Source of the DNA: Rubrivivax sp.
GTDB lineage: Bacteria > Pseudomonadota > Gammaproteobacteria > Burkholderiales > Burkholderiaceae_C
DNA length: 64,000 nt
Assembly: GCA_016789955.1 (NCBI GenBank)
Contig: JAEUPB010000037.1
Location: 57,530 to 121,529, forward strand
Direction: 5' to 3'
Both the position numbers and the translations under genes were made by a program. Shown here piece by piece: positions 9,301-16,610 of the stretch (position 1 is its first letter; every line of letters begins with the position of its first letter). The notes beneath the pieces are model-generated. The model worked only from the letters and a program-made list of their open reading frames with translations. It did no database searches and was not told the origin of the DNA.

Positions 9301-9805
9301 GCACGCGCTGCAGCGCCAGGTCGAGCGCGCCGGAGGCTTCGTGCCGCTCCGCCGACGTGGCCAACGCCTGTGCCCGCAACGCTTCCAGCCGCCGGCGTTC
9401 GTCGGCCATCCACTCGTTCCAGGACGAGGCGTCGTCCAGGTGCAGCCCGTCGGCCGGAGAGCCGCGCCAGCGCGCCAGCGCGTCGTCGGGCCGGTCGGCC
9501 TGCAGGTCGGCCTCGAAGGCCTGCGTGGCCAGCACCGTGCCCGGCGCGAGCTGCAGCAGGTCACCCTCGGCCTGCACGAGGCCCTCGGCACCGAGGTCAC
9601 GCAGCCGGGCCAGTTCACGGCGCAGGTTGCGGCGCGCGGTGGACTCGTCCAGCGCCGGCCACAGCACCGCCACGATGCGCTCGCGCCGCATCGCCCCGCT
9701 GCCCGCCAGCAGGACCAGCAAGGCCAGCGTCTTGCGGATCGGCAGCGGCACCGGCGTGCCTGCGCGGCGCAGTTCCACCGGCCCGAGCCAGTCGAGCGCG
9801 TACAT
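6314..9805 (-). CDS. SARP/BTAD-family transcriptional regulator with ATPase and TPR-like region
   Basis: The protein has 1163 residues. Residues ~1-95 form a winged-helix DNA-binding domain (RKTLALLVLLAG...ERIVAVLWP..). Residues ~96-225 form a bacterial transcriptional activation domain (BTAD) with LERHHVQAMRLLDRLGRREAALAQFDTCARLLRDELGLEP-like helices. PFVGREADVAWLE (~262) opens a STAND-type AAA ATPase with Walker A GDGGIGKTR (287-295) and Walker B AVLVDDWHLAD near 400. The C-terminal ~550 residues are Ala/Leu-rich helical repeats of TPR type. Such proteins couple ligand or ATP sensing to activation of nearby or pathway genes. The target is unknown. It starts 9 bp after the small membrane protein gene, so the two probably form an operon. 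Confidence 0.85.
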   Translation of the reverse strand: MYALDWLGPVELRRAGTPVPLPIRKTLALLVLLAGSGAMRRERIVAVLWPALDESTARRNLRRELARLRDLGAEGLVQAEGDLLQLAPGTVLATQAFEADLQADRPDDALARWRGSPADGLHLDDASSWNEWMADERRRLEALRAQALATSAERHEASGALDLALQRVQALLSDDPLQERHHVQAMRLLDRLGRREAALAQFDTCARLLRDELGLEPMAQTRALAAALRGAAPGARPITEPAAAAPDATRPRAAAVVPEQLPFVGREADVAWLERAWRSGKPILIEGDGGIGKTRLATDFASVHGPYALVACRPGDAELPLAAYTRALRALAGPDPDASALAPWVRDELARLMPELGAAPPPLRSEEERARFAQACTLAWQQWAADDFDAVLVDDWHLADATSQALLLQAASGGSGARLVLVYRPELTPAAQALLQREQQGGAMHRRLEPLPPEAVLTLVQQLSGRPDPRRFAAMLASATEGNPFYVAETLRHLVEQGLLSAASDGRWRTPYDEQEDAYRALPLPESVGQAVLARVHRLGAQSQRVLEAASLAEEPLAAAMLAPACALSEVETALALEDALQARLLRDDDARGLVFAHDLVRQALEAALSPARRRSVHRRLALGAEAAGMAPARIAAHHEAGGEAARAVRWRTRAGDEAFRLHALDDAVAQWQAALADGAVADDALRLGRLVVRALELRDALDAARARADELLQAAQSPACSAEARLEAVIFVASLHARRGQPARALQLLDALPALPTRRLQALALQARSDAVREASGRVEEATLLARQALALDSLYAEERALLLDSLILAEGFSGRLHQALELVDQSLALSRASGNRYAVAREMSRRGIMLGQLGDPSAEAVLREAADLAGRTGIIGTQRNVLFNLCVLYSAQSRPDAVLAAARECWDIQPPMESEPLRTMVQLAFVEAHVALGQLGDAHDWALRAIDDATAIGKIFVAASVVLTTAELLAVLGAGERLQPLLAMLEQPLADQWVSFTSEAWLVLTECALLLGQTGQARRHGERAAAGVHTENERVSIRAVIVEAALLHADGDPPAALQRLPTDDAPGLNDELRWRALAVRLRAQASSGSCTPQALADADAALARDGVHALAALLLHQALVQVAPTAARRKAWRERVQGLAHTLDALPAERQAFLQRFPPGG

Positions 9806-9813
9806 CGCCTGTC

Positions 9814-10050
9814 TCAGCCGGGGCGGTCGGCAGCGTCCGCCCGCGCCCGCATCCGCCGGGCCGCCACCCCGAGCCGCAGCGCCATGCCACCCGCCACCAC
9901 CGCGACCAGGCCGAGCGCCGCCCAGATGAACGGCGACGCCGGATGCGGCCGGATGCGGTCGGCGTTCCAGGTCTCCAGCAGGAACAGCAGGCAGATCGCG
10001 CACAGGCCCCAGGCGAGGCGGCTGCGGCGCTGCAGGTCGGCGGCAGTCAT
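9814..10050 (-). CDS. small two-TM membrane protein
   Basis: This 78-residue protein has two clear hydrophobic segments: about 14-26 (GLCAICLLFLLET) and 42-62 (FIWAALGLVAVVAGGMALRLGVA). A basic C-terminal tail follows. No domain is recognised. The gene lies 7 bp downstream of a GNAT gene and 8 bp upstream of the SARP regulator on the same strand, consistent with an operon. A role as a membrane partner of the regulator is only a guess. Confidence 0.65.
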   Translation of the reverse strand: MTAADLQRRSRLAWGLCAICLLFLLETWNADRIRPHPASPFIWAALGLVAVVAGGMALRLGVAARRMRARADAADRPG

Positions 10051-10057
10051 GGGGTCA

Positions 10058-10588
10058 TCACGCGATCGGGCGCCACATGTGCCGCTTCGCGCGCAGCGTG
10101 CCGGCCACGAGGATCGCGCCGGGCTCCACGCCCCAGGTGGCGAACCCGGCCGACTCGTAGAGCCGGATCGCCGCCGCGTTGCCGTCGGTGACGGTGAGCT
10201 TCAGGTGGCGGATGCTGCCGCGCGCCACGCAGTGGTCGATGCACGCCTGCACCAGCGCCTGCGCGGCGCCGCTGCCGCGGCTCTCGGGGCGCACGTACAT
10301 GCCCAGCAGCAACGCGTCGTGCGCGGTGCGCGGCTTGCGCGAGAACTCCAGCGCCACGCTGCCGACCAGGTCGTCGCCGACGCGCGCACCCCAGGCGGCA
10401 GACGCGCCTGCGGGGTCGGCGATGCGGCGCACCCACCAGCCCTCGGGCTCGGCGGCGCGCTCCTCGGCGGTGGTGGTGTAGGCGTCGGGCTCCTCGGCGT
10501 AGGCCCGCATCATCAGGCACCGGTAGGCCGGGGCATCGGCCGCGACGAGCCGCACGATGGTCGGCTTGGAGGCGATGGAATCGGTCAT
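10058..10588 (-). CDS. GNAT N-acetyltransferase
   Basis: The protein has 176 residues. After a short lead, TIVRLVAADAPAYRCLMMRAYAEEPDAY is the usual GNAT N-terminus. LLGMYVRPESRGSGAAQALV holds the acetyl-CoA-binding motif A (RGSGAA), and NAAAIRLYESAGFATWGVEP is motif B. Substrate unknown. The ATG at 10588 is 8 bp from the NUDIX gene stop upstream on the same strand, so the two are likely co-transcribed. Confidence 0.88.
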   Translation of the reverse strand: MTDSIASKPTIVRLVAADAPAYRCLMMRAYAEEPDAYTTTAEERAAEPEGWWVRRIADPAGASAAWGARVGDDLVGSVALEFSRKPRTAHDALLLGMYVRPESRGSGAAQALVQACIDHCVARGSIRHLKLTVTDGNAAAIRLYESAGFATWGVEPGAILVAGTLRAKRHMWRPIA

Positions 10589-10596
10589 GCGCCGCC

Positions 10597-11052
10597 CTAC
10601 CAGAAGGCCATCGCCCGCAGGCCCAGGTACTGCAGCCCGCCGAAGCCCGCGGCGCGGTCGCGCCAGTAGCGCGACTGGAGCACCTCGGGGAACACCTGCA
10701 GACCGCGGATCGAGGCTTCGTCGTGCCAGGAAGCCTCGACGATGTGCTCGGCGGCGGCCTCGGGCCCGGTCACGTCGATGTGCCCGCCGACGAGCGCGGC
10801 GGTGAACCAGAACTTGCAGTAGCGCGTGTCGGGGCTGTGGAACTCCTCGACGTAGACCAGCCGCTCGGGCTGCACCTCGAGCCCCGTCTCCTCGCGCACC
10901 TCGCGGCGGGCCGCATCGGCCAGTTCCTCCTCGCCCTGCGCGCCGCCGCCCGGGGCGACCCAGAAATCGTAGGCGCCGGGCTTGCAGTGGCGGACCAGCA
11001 GCAACCGCCCGTCTCGCTCCACCAGCGCGCCGGCGGAGATGCGGTGCTTCAC
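10597..11052 (-). CDS. NUDIX hydrolase
   Basis: The protein has 151 residues. The NUDIX box is intact in GX5EX7REVREETGLE form around residues 45-67, after SAGALVERDGRLLLVRH. NUDIX enzymes hydrolyse nucleoside diphosphates linked to another moiety; the substrate here is unknown. The start is a GTG at 11052, preceded by AAGGAG and overlapping the stop of the upstream gene as GTGA, which decides the start and suggests translational coupling. It is followed closely by the GNAT gene. Confidence 0.9.
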   Translation of the reverse strand: MKHRISAGALVERDGRLLLVRHCKPGAYDFWVAPGGGAQGEEELADAARREVREETGLEVQPERLVYVEEFHSPDTRYCKFWFTAALVGGHIDVTGPEAAAEHIVEASWHDEASIRGLQVFPEVLQSRYWRDRAAGFGGLQYLGLRAMAFW

Positions 11053-11369
11053 GGCTCCTTCTTCGCCGGCCGGCGGATGATGGCGGTCTTCTGGAACCAC
11101 GCCTGGTTCATCCGGCTCAGGAACAAGGTGTTGATCTCGTAGCCCGACTTGTCGCCGATCAGCGACTCGCTGCCGCAGCGCGGGCACACCGCGGTCTCGG
11201 CGTTCTGCGCGTTCGGATCGTTGAAGTTGCTCATGTCCAGGCCCGTCCACGCCACGATCTCCGTGGGCGGGAAGATCTGCATGCAGTTGAAGCAACCGCA
11301 CTGCTGGCTGGCCTCGATCTCGGCGCGGTTGTTGGTGATGTGGCGGTGCGCCGCGAGCATTTCGTTCAT
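11049..11369 (-). CDS. zinc-ribbon-like cytoplasmic protein
   Basis: This 106-residue protein has two Cys pairs: CGCFNC near residue 24 and CPRCG near 67. These could form a zinc ribbon, a pattern known from small conserved cytoplasmic proteins. There is no export signal. Its stop codon overlaps the GTG start of the NUDIX gene, so expression of the two is probably coupled. Biochemical function is unknown. Confidence 0.75.
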   Translation of the reverse strand: MNEMLAAHRHITNNRAEIEASQQCGCFNCMQIFPPTEIVAWTGLDMSNFNDPNAQNAETAVCPRCGSESLIGDKSGYEINTLFLSRMNQAWFQKTAIIRRPAKKEP

Positions 11370-11451
11370 GGTCGGATCGGCAACGTGACGGGACGGTGGA
11401 ACGCCGCCGGAACCGGCGGCGCATCGGCAAACGATACCTTGAGCCCGGGCG

Positions 11452-11880
11452 TCACGGGCGCATGCCGATCAGCCAGGGCCGGACTTCCGCCACGAGCAGC
11501 CCGGAGCGCACCGCGGGGTCTTCGGCGGCGAACTGGCGGATCTCGGCCTCGGGCACGCCGGCGGCGGGGATCATCATGCCGCCGCCACGGGCGTCGAGAT
11601 GCGGCCCGCCCAGGGCCAGCTTGCCGGCCGCCAGCAGCTTGCGGTAGTGCTCGACGTGCTCGCGCACGCCGGGCTGCTCGAACAGGCCCTTGCCCGGCTG
11701 CCAGGCCGGCCCGGGCAGGTGCAGCACGACCCAGCGCACGTCGCGGGCCGGCGCGGCCGGCGATGCACCGGCGGCGCGTGGAGCGTCCTGCGCATGGGCG
11801 GCGGGCAGCACGCCCGCTGCGGCCGCGAGCACGACCGCAGCGGCGTGCCGGCGCAGGGAATCGGACATCAGGCGCATCAT
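11452..11880 (-). CDS. exported YciI-like protein
   Basis: The protein has 142 residues. An N-terminal Ala-rich signal peptide (HAAAVVLAAAAGVLPAAHAQ) is followed by a YCII-related ferredoxin-like domain: WVVLHLPGPAW, VREHVEHYRKLLAAGKLALGGPHL and GMMIPAAGVPEAEIRQFAAEDPAV. The usual YciI His-Asp pair region is present only in part. Exported YciI-like proteins are less common than cytoplasmic ones. The start could be 11880 or 11868. Function unknown. Confidence 0.75.
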   Translation of the reverse strand: MMRLMSDSLRRHAAAVVLAAAAGVLPAAHAQDAPRAAGASPAAPARDVRWVVLHLPGPAWQPGKGLFEQPGVREHVEHYRKLLAAGKLALGGPHLDARGGGMMIPAAGVPEAEIRQFAAEDPAVRSGLLVAEVRPWLIGMRP

Positions 11881-11949
11881 CGGAGCGGTCTCCCGCGGTG
11901 AGGAACCCGGCGGCAGCGCCGGTTCCGCGAGGCTACCGCGACGAGACGA

Positions 11950-12246
11950 TCACCGGGCCGGTCCGCGCGACGGCCCGCGACGGCTGCGCGTGGCGCCATC
12001 GCGCTTGCGCCAGTAGCCGAACTCGTCCTCGTGCGCCTCGATGTCCACCTCCTGCACGCGCACCAGCAGCTTGTCCTGCACGTCGGCGACGGCGCGGTTG
12101 TAGATCGACGGGCCGATCTCCTCGAGGATGTAGCCCAGCATCGCGCCGGCCGCGATGTTGCCGATGCGCTGGCCGAGTTCCTCCTCGACGTAGCGCTGAA
12201 GCGAAGCGATGGCCTCGTCGCGGGCCTCGCGGGTGAGTTCGATCAT
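11950..12246 (-). CDS. DUF2164 family protein
   Basis: This 98-residue protein opens with ELTREARDEAIASLQRYVEEEL and continues GAMLGYILEEIGPSIYNRAVADVQ, the signature of DUF2164, a short helical cytoplasmic family common in proteobacteria and Firmicutes. Its function is unknown. The tail is basic and Ser/Arg-rich. The ATG at 12246 matches the family N-terminus exactly. A C-rich heptamer repeat lies just upstream on the coding strand (see 12279-12298). Confidence 0.85.
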   Translation of the reverse strand: MIELTREARDEAIASLQRYVEEELGQRIGNIAAGAMLGYILEEIGPSIYNRAVADVQDKLLVRVQEVDIEAHEDEFGYWRKRDGATRSRRGPSRGPAR

Positions 12247-12278
12247 CTCGACGGGCTCCGGGTGTGGGCAAGGCGGCC

Positions 12279-12298
12279 GGGGGTCAGGGGTCAGGGGG
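12279..12298. repeat. short C-rich heptamer direct repeat
   Basis: On the minus strand this is a near-perfect direct repeat of CCCCTGA units between two genes. A similar CCCCTCA tract sits upstream of a gene near 53.0 kb. It lies between the DUF2164 start and the stop of the VOC-GNAT gene. Whether it is a repeat family or slippage is not decidable here. Confidence 0.5.
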
Positions 12299-13271
12299 CG
12301 GGGTCGGACGCGAGCCGGGCCCAGGCGTGCACGTCGTAGGTGCGGCCGCGCGCCGTCCAGCGCTGGCGGCGCAGCCCTTCGTGCTGGAAACCCAGCGCGC
12401 GCAGCAGCGCGTTCGACGGCGCGTTGTCCACATGCACCTCGGCCTCCACGCGCCGCACGCCGAGGCCGTGCAGCTGCACCAGCAGCGCCGCCAGCGCTTC
12501 GCGCGCGATGCCCTGGCGCCAGTGCGCGCGGCCGATCACGTAGCCGAGTTCCAACCGCGCGCTCGGGGCCTCGTGGCGGAACAGCAGCACGGTGCCGATC
12601 GCCCGTTCGTCGGCGCGCTGCACGACCACGAGCTGCCGCGCGCCGCCATCGGCCTCCAGCGTGCGCATGCGCGCCAGCCAAGCCTGCGCATCGGCGGGCG
12701 ATCGCCACGGCTCGTACGGCAGCCAGCGCGTGACCACGTCGTCGCCGTTCACCGCCATCAGCGCGTCGAGATCGGCCTCGTGCACCGGGCGCACCTGCAG
12801 CCGCGGCGTGTCGACCGGCGCCAGCGCGGCCAGCAACGTCGGCGCCGCCGCCGCAGGAGCCGACGGCTGGATCAGGTCCCACAGGTTGCCGTAGAGATCG
12901 CGGAACACCGCCACCTGACCCCACGGCTGCTGCGCGGGTTCGCGTTCGAACACCACGCCGGCGGCGCGGTAGCGGGCGACATCGCGCGCGAGGTCGTCGG
13001 TGTGCAGGAACCAGCCGACCCGGCCGCCGGTCTGGCTGCCGATGCGCTCTTGCTGCGCCGGTGTCGACGCACGCGCCAGCAGCAGCCGCGCGCCACGGTT
13101 CGTGCCCGGAACGCCCGGCGGCTCGATCACCACCCAGCGCTTGCCCTGCTCGGGCACGTCGCGGTCTTCCACGCAGCGCCAGCCCAGCGTGCCGACGAAG
13201 AACGCCAGCGCCTCCTCGAATTCGCGCACGACCAGCGTGACCTGGTCCAGTCGCTGGCGGGCGTTCGTCAT
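12291..13271 (-). CDS. VOC (glyoxalase-like) - GNAT fusion protein
   Basis: The protein has 326 residues with two domains. Residues ~1-130 are a VOC/glyoxalase-like domain: LDQVTLVVREFEEALAFF, WVVIEPPG, GWFLHTDDLARDVARYRAAGV and VFRDLYGNLWDLIQP. Residues ~150-326 are a RimJ-like GNAT domain: LQVRPVHEADLDALM, ELGYVIGRAHWRQGIAREAL and NALLRALGFQHEGLRRQRW. Both domains look complete, so this is a true fusion. It suggests acetylation of a small molecule recognised or modified by the VOC part, perhaps a drug or antibiotic; that is inference. It overlaps the upstream membrane protein gene by 4 bp. Confidence 0.87.
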   Translation of the reverse strand: MTNARQRLDQVTLVVREFEEALAFFVGTLGWRCVEDRDVPEQGKRWVVIEPPGVPGTNRGARLLLARASTPAQQERIGSQTGGRVGWFLHTDDLARDVARYRAAGVVFEREPAQQPWGQVAVFRDLYGNLWDLIQPSAPAAAAPTLLAALAPVDTPRLQVRPVHEADLDALMAVNGDDVVTRWLPYEPWRSPADAQAWLARMRTLEADGGARQLVVVQRADERAIGTVLLFRHEAPSARLELGYVIGRAHWRQGIAREALAALLVQLHGLGVRRVEAEVHVDNAPSNALLRALGFQHEGLRRQRWTARGRTYDVHAWARLASDPAP

Positions 13272-13723
13272 CGCCCCGATTCTTCCGCACCGGTCGCGGC
13301 GGCCCCGGCAGGCGCTGCGCGCGTGCGCCACCGCACCGCCGCCACCGCCAGCGCGCCGGCCGCCAGCGCCGAGATCGACGGCGCGGCGAACGACGCGCCG
13401 ATCTGCCACCACGCGCTGCCCACGAGGGCCGCCCCGGCGGCCCAGCAGGCCCACGCGACGGCCCGGCGGTGCGCCGGCGCGCACCAGGCCGGCAGCACGA
13501 CGAACAGAGCTGCACCCACAGCCAGGGCCACGCACATGGCCGCCAGTTCTGCAGCGCCCGCCCACGGGGCCGTGCACGCGCCGGAGACGATCAGCTCGCG
13601 CGGGCACAGCCCGGTCAGCACCTGCAGCAGACCGATCGCGAGCACCACGCAGGCGACGTAGGCCACCACCGGTGCGGCCAGGGTGGCCGCCCAGCGCAGC
13701 AGGGTCACGCCACGTGGCGACAC
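13268..13723 (-). CDS. four-TM membrane protein
   Basis: This 151-residue hydrophobic protein has four predicted membrane segments, near residues 8-38, 52-82, 88-108 and 112-130, and Cys residues at CPREL and ACTAPW. No domain is recognised. A GTG start at 13723 is the only suitable start. The stop overlaps the start of the VOC-GNAT gene (ATGA), indicating a two-gene operon. Confidence 0.7.
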   Translation of the reverse strand: MSPRGVTLLRWAATLAAPVVAYVACVVLAIGLLQVLTGLCPRELIVSGACTAPWAGAAELAAMCVALAVGAALFVVLPAWCAPAHRRAVAWACWAAGAALVGSAWWQIGASFAAPSISALAAGALAVAAVRWRTRAAPAGAAATGAEESGR

Positions 13724-13739
13724 CGGCGCGCCGCAGCAG

Positions 13740-14186
13740 TCAACCCGGGATGTCGGGCTCGACGAGCGCGGCGAGCTGCTCCAGGGACTCCTGCCAGCCC
13801 AGGTAGCACATCTCCAGCGGGATCGACGTGGGGATGCCGGCCTGCGTGATGCTCACGTCGGTGCCGCAGATCACCGGCTTCAGCAGCACGGTGACCTCCA
13901 TCGTGCCGGGCAGGTTGGGGTCGTCGAAGCGATCGGTGTAGCGCAGGCGCTCGTTGGGCACCAGCTCGACGTACTCGCCGCCGAACGAATGCGCCTGGCC
14001 GCTGCCGAAGTTGCGGAACGACATCCGGAAGGTACCGCCCACGCGTGCGTCGAAGTGGTCGACGGCGCAGATGAAGCCGTGGGGCGGCAGCCACTTGGCC
14101 ATCGCGCCGGCATCGGTGAAGGCGCGGTAGATCTTCTCCGGCGGGCAGCGCAGCACGCGGTGCAGGCGGACGGTGTGGTCGGTCAT
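13740..14186 (-). CDS. SRPBCC/AHSA1-like protein
   Basis: This 148-residue protein shows the SRPBCC fold typical of AHSA1-like proteins: VRLHRVLRCPPEKIYRAFTDAGAMAKWLPPHGF at the N-terminus, GGTFRMSFRNF, GGEYVELVPNERLRYTDRF and the C-terminal helix LGWQESLEQLAALVEP. Members bind hydrophobic ligands; the ligand is unknown. The ATG at 14186 is chosen over in-frame codons up to 14246 because the conserved N-terminus begins there. Confidence 0.87.
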   Translation of the reverse strand: MTDHTVRLHRVLRCPPEKIYRAFTDAGAMAKWLPPHGFICAVDHFDARVGGTFRMSFRNFGSGQAHSFGGEYVELVPNERLRYTDRFDDPNLPGTMEVTVLLKPVICGTDVSITQAGIPTSIPLEMCYLGWQESLEQLAALVEPDIPG

Positions 14187-14414
14187 GGCGGGATCCTCGT
14201 CGGGTCGGGTGGGGGATGGCATCGGGGCGGCACCTTCGCGCACCACGCGCGACGATAGCCCGACGACCCACGACGAACGGCGCGGCGGCGGATCGACACG
14301 CCGCCGCAGTTCTGCCGTCGTCAGGCCGCGACCATCGACGTCACGCGGTCGAGGATGGCCACGTGGCCGGTGGCCTGAAGACGGCGCCAGGCCATGTTGC
14401 CGCGCCGCCGCTGC

Positions 14415-14930
14415 CTAACCGGCGGCGCAGCGCTGCACGGTCTGCCAGGTGCGCGTCGTCACGTCGCTGCCGAAGGCGCGCTCGATCAGCACCATGAACA
14501 CCGGCCCCCGCGCCGTCGGCAGGTAGGCGCTGTACACCTCGCCGCCGATGCGCACGAACACCGACGCGAGGTCGCGCGCCAGCGGCAGCGGCACGCGCGG
14601 TTCGGCGGGCGCGCGCAGGAAGGTCACGACGCGCTTGGCGTCCGGCGGGATGCCGTGTGCGGCATAGGGATCGCCCTCGAGCAGCCGCTGCAGATGGGAC
14701 GAGGTGCGCACGATCACCGGGAACGGCCGGCCGAGGCCCGCGAGCAGCGCCTGCTCGGCCCTGCGCTCGATCTGCGACGGGTCGGCGGCCGGCGCGTCGA
14801 AGGCCACGTTGCCGCTGGCCAGGATCGTGCTCACGGCCGTGAATCCGGCCGCCTCGAAGCAGCGCTGCACGTCGGGCATGCGGGCGTTCGTCGGGCTCAC
14901 GCCGCGCAGGAAGGCCACGTGGCGAGGCAT
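14415..14930 (-). CDS. DUF1697 family protein
   Basis: This 171-residue protein begins RHVAFLRGVSPTNARMPDVQRCFEAAGF and contains TILASGNVAFDAP, both characteristic of DUF1697 (often INVNKL.M..L near the N-terminus; here a VSPTNARM variant). Function is unknown; members are cytoplasmic. The ATG at 14930 matches the family start. The gene lies 14 bp downstream of the isochorismatase-like gene, so co-transcription is likely. The 230-bp stretch downstream to 14186 holds no convincing gene. Confidence 0.88.
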   Translation of the reverse strand: MPRHVAFLRGVSPTNARMPDVQRCFEAAGFTAVSTILASGNVAFDAPAADPSQIERRAEQALLAGLGRPFPVIVRTSSHLQRLLEGDPYAAHGIPPDAKRVVTFLRAPAEPRVPLPLARDLASVFVRIGGEVYSAYLPTARGPVFMVLIERAFGSDVTTRTWQTVQRCAAG

Positions 14931-14944
14931 CGCGCGGCTCCTGC

Positions 14945-15565
14945 TCAGAAGACCACGCCGGCCGTCGGCCGCACATCGACGCGCACCTTCGGCACGGCCA
15001 GCCAGCGCAGCGTGGCGTTGAGTTCGGCCACGATGGACTGGGCGGGGATCACCGTGCCGTCGTCGAGCGTCATCGGCTCGGTGGAGTGGGCATCGGAGGC
15101 GAGCAGGAGGTCGTAGCCGCGGTCCAGCGCGGCGTACGCGGTGGCGCGGATGCACCAGTTGGTGGCCGCACCGGCCAGCACGATGCGCGTGATGCCCAGC
15201 GCGCGCAGGCGCTGCTCGAGATCGGTCTCGGCGAACGACGAGTTGTAGGTCTTGTGGACCACCGCCTCGCCGGCGGCCGGCACGAACTCCGGCGCCAGCT
15301 TCCAGCCGTCGCTGCCGCGGCGCAGCTCGGCATCCGAGTGCTGCACCCAGATCACCGGCACGCCGCCCGCGCGGGCCTTGCGGACCAGTTCCGCAAGGTT
15401 GCGCACCACGCGTTCGCGGTCGTGCACGGCGCGCAGCACGTCGACCTGTGCGTCCACCACCAGCAGCGCGCTGCGCGCGGCGGTGGCGGGAGCCTGCTGC
15501 GCGACGGCACGCGGAACGATCGCGACCAGGAGCATCGCGAGCAAGGTGCTTCGAAGAGGAATCAC
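14945..15565 (-). CDS. exported isochorismatase-family cysteine hydrolase
   Basis: The protein has 206 residues. A signal peptide (LLAMLLVAIVPRAVAQ) precedes an isochorismatase-like hydrolase domain. The candidate triad is Asp in LLVVDAQVD, Lys in VVHKTYNSSF and Cys in ATNWCIRATAYAAL. The GTG at 15565 is the start that includes the export signal; an internal ATG would truncate it. The family hydrolyses amides or vinyl ethers (nicotinamidase, isochorismatase). A periplasmic location is unusual for the family, and the substrate is unknown. Confidence 0.82.
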   Translation of the reverse strand: MIPLRSTLLAMLLVAIVPRAVAQQAPATAARSALLVVDAQVDVLRAVHDRERVVRNLAELVRKARAGGVPVIWVQHSDAELRRGSDGWKLAPEFVPAAGEAVVHKTYNSSFAETDLEQRLRALGITRIVLAGAATNWCIRATAYAALDRGYDLLLASDAHSTEPMTLDDGTVIPAQSIVAELNATLRWLAVPKVRVDVRPTAGVVF

Positions 15566-15599
15566 GATCGGTCGACTCCAGCGGACAGGTTCGCCGCGA

Positions 15600-16121
15600 T
15601 CATGCCGCCGCCGGCGCGCCCGGCGTGGCCATCGGCACGTAGGCGATGCCATGCGCCCGCATCACCGGGCCGGTCTCGGCGAACCCGAAGGCTCGGTACA
15701 CGGGCACGGCCATGAGGCTCGAGTTGACGGTGTGGCGGCGTGGCGATGCGGCGGCGGCGATCTCACCCTGCACGTGCGACCACAGCGCCCGCGCGAGGCC
15801 TCGCCGGTGCCACGGGCGCTGCACGAAGAGGTGGAACAGGTGCGTGGTGTCTCGCATCGCGATGAAGCCGGCGAGGCCGCAGCGCCCGGCACCGGGCGGC
15901 TCATCGATCCCGCCGACCTCGGCGACCACGTAGCGGTAGCGCGGCGAAGCCAGGTAGCCGCGCTCGGCCTCCTCCGAGACCGAGGCGAGGTACGGCGCGG
16001 CCTGCGCGCGATCGAGCACGAGATCGTCGGCGTAGCTGGCGATGAGCGCGGCGATCGACCCCGCATCGTCGGGCGTGCCGGCGCGGAGCGTCCACCCGTC
16101 ATCGCGCCGCGCAGGCCCCAT
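15600..16121 (-). CDS. GNAT N-acetyltransferase
   Basis: This 173-residue protein has WTLRAGTPDDAGSIAALIASYA at the N-terminus, FIAMRDTTHLFHLFVQRPWHRRGLARALW with the acetyl-CoA loop (RRGLA), and SSLMAVPVYRAFGFAETGPV at the C-terminus. The fold is clear; the substrate is not. It lies 6 bp after the thioesterase gene on the same strand and is probably co-transcribed with it. Confidence 0.87.
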   Translation of the reverse strand: MGPARRDDGWTLRAGTPDDAGSIAALIASYADDLVLDRAQAAPYLASVSEEAERGYLASPRYRYVVAEVGGIDEPPGAGRCGLAGFIAMRDTTHLFHLFVQRPWHRRGLARALWSHVQGEIAAAASPRRHTVNSSLMAVPVYRAFGFAETGPVMRAHGIAYVPMATPGAPAAA

Positions 16122-16127
16122 CGCCGA

Positions 16128-16514
16128 TCAGCCTTCCGGCGCTGCCGGTCGCTTGTGGATCGCGAAGGTGCCGGTGGCCCGCGACACCAGCACGCCGTCC
16201 ACCGTCAGCGACGACTCCAGGCTCGCCGTGCTGCGCCCGCGGTAGACGAGGCTGCTGCGGCACTCGATCTCGCCGCCGGTCACCGGGCGGAAGTAGGCGA
16301 TCTTCACCTCGATGGTGGAGCAGGCCTCGTGCGGCTCCAGCGTGGGGTACAGCGCCGTCCCCATGCCGGTGTCGGCCAGCGTGAAGAGCACCGCGCCGTG
16401 CGCCACGCCGTGCAGGTTGCGGTGATGCGGCTGCATCGTGAGCGTCAGCAGGCTGGAGCCGCTGCCCGACTCGACGATGCGCGCGCCGACGTGTTCGACG
16501 AAGGAGTGGGACAT
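16128..16514 (-). CDS. PaaI-like hotdog thioesterase
   Basis: This 128-residue protein is a PaaI/YdiI-type hotdog-fold thioesterase. HHRNLHGVAHGAVLFTLADTGMG carries the characteristic N...HG...G.. active-site region with the Asp on the hotdog helix. STIEVKIAYFRPV and ESSLTVDGVLVSRATGTFAI complete the fold. It likely hydrolyses aryl- or acyl-CoA thioesters in the cytoplasm. Substrate unknown. Confidence 0.88.
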   Translation of the reverse strand: MSHSFVEHVGARIVESGSGSSLLTLTMQPHHRNLHGVAHGAVLFTLADTGMGTALYPTLEPHEACSTIEVKIAYFRPVTGGEIECRSSLVYRGRSTASLESSLTVDGVLVSRATGTFAIHKRPAAPEG

Positions 16515-16610
16515 GGTGTGCGCCGGATTCTGACCGCAGCGGCGAGGTCACCGGCGCGCCCGGGCCCGTCGAGGGAGACCCGTGCCGCCCGTCGGGCGCC
16601 CGCCCGGCCT

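Noticed and set aside
6656-10669. A 1337-codon plus-strand open frame
   Set aside because: It is the complement of the SARP regulator and neighbours; the minus frame has clear domains and this one is Arg/Gln/His-rich without any.
12279-12298. Heptamer repeats considered as a CRISPR
   Set aside because: The units are 7 bp with no spacers, so they do not form a CRISPR array. No CRISPR array was seen anywhere in the window.
14321-14395. A 24-codon minus frame between SRPBCC and DUF1697 genes
   Set aside because: It begins MAWRRLQATGHVAILDRV and could be a remnant, but it is too short and has no supporting evidence.
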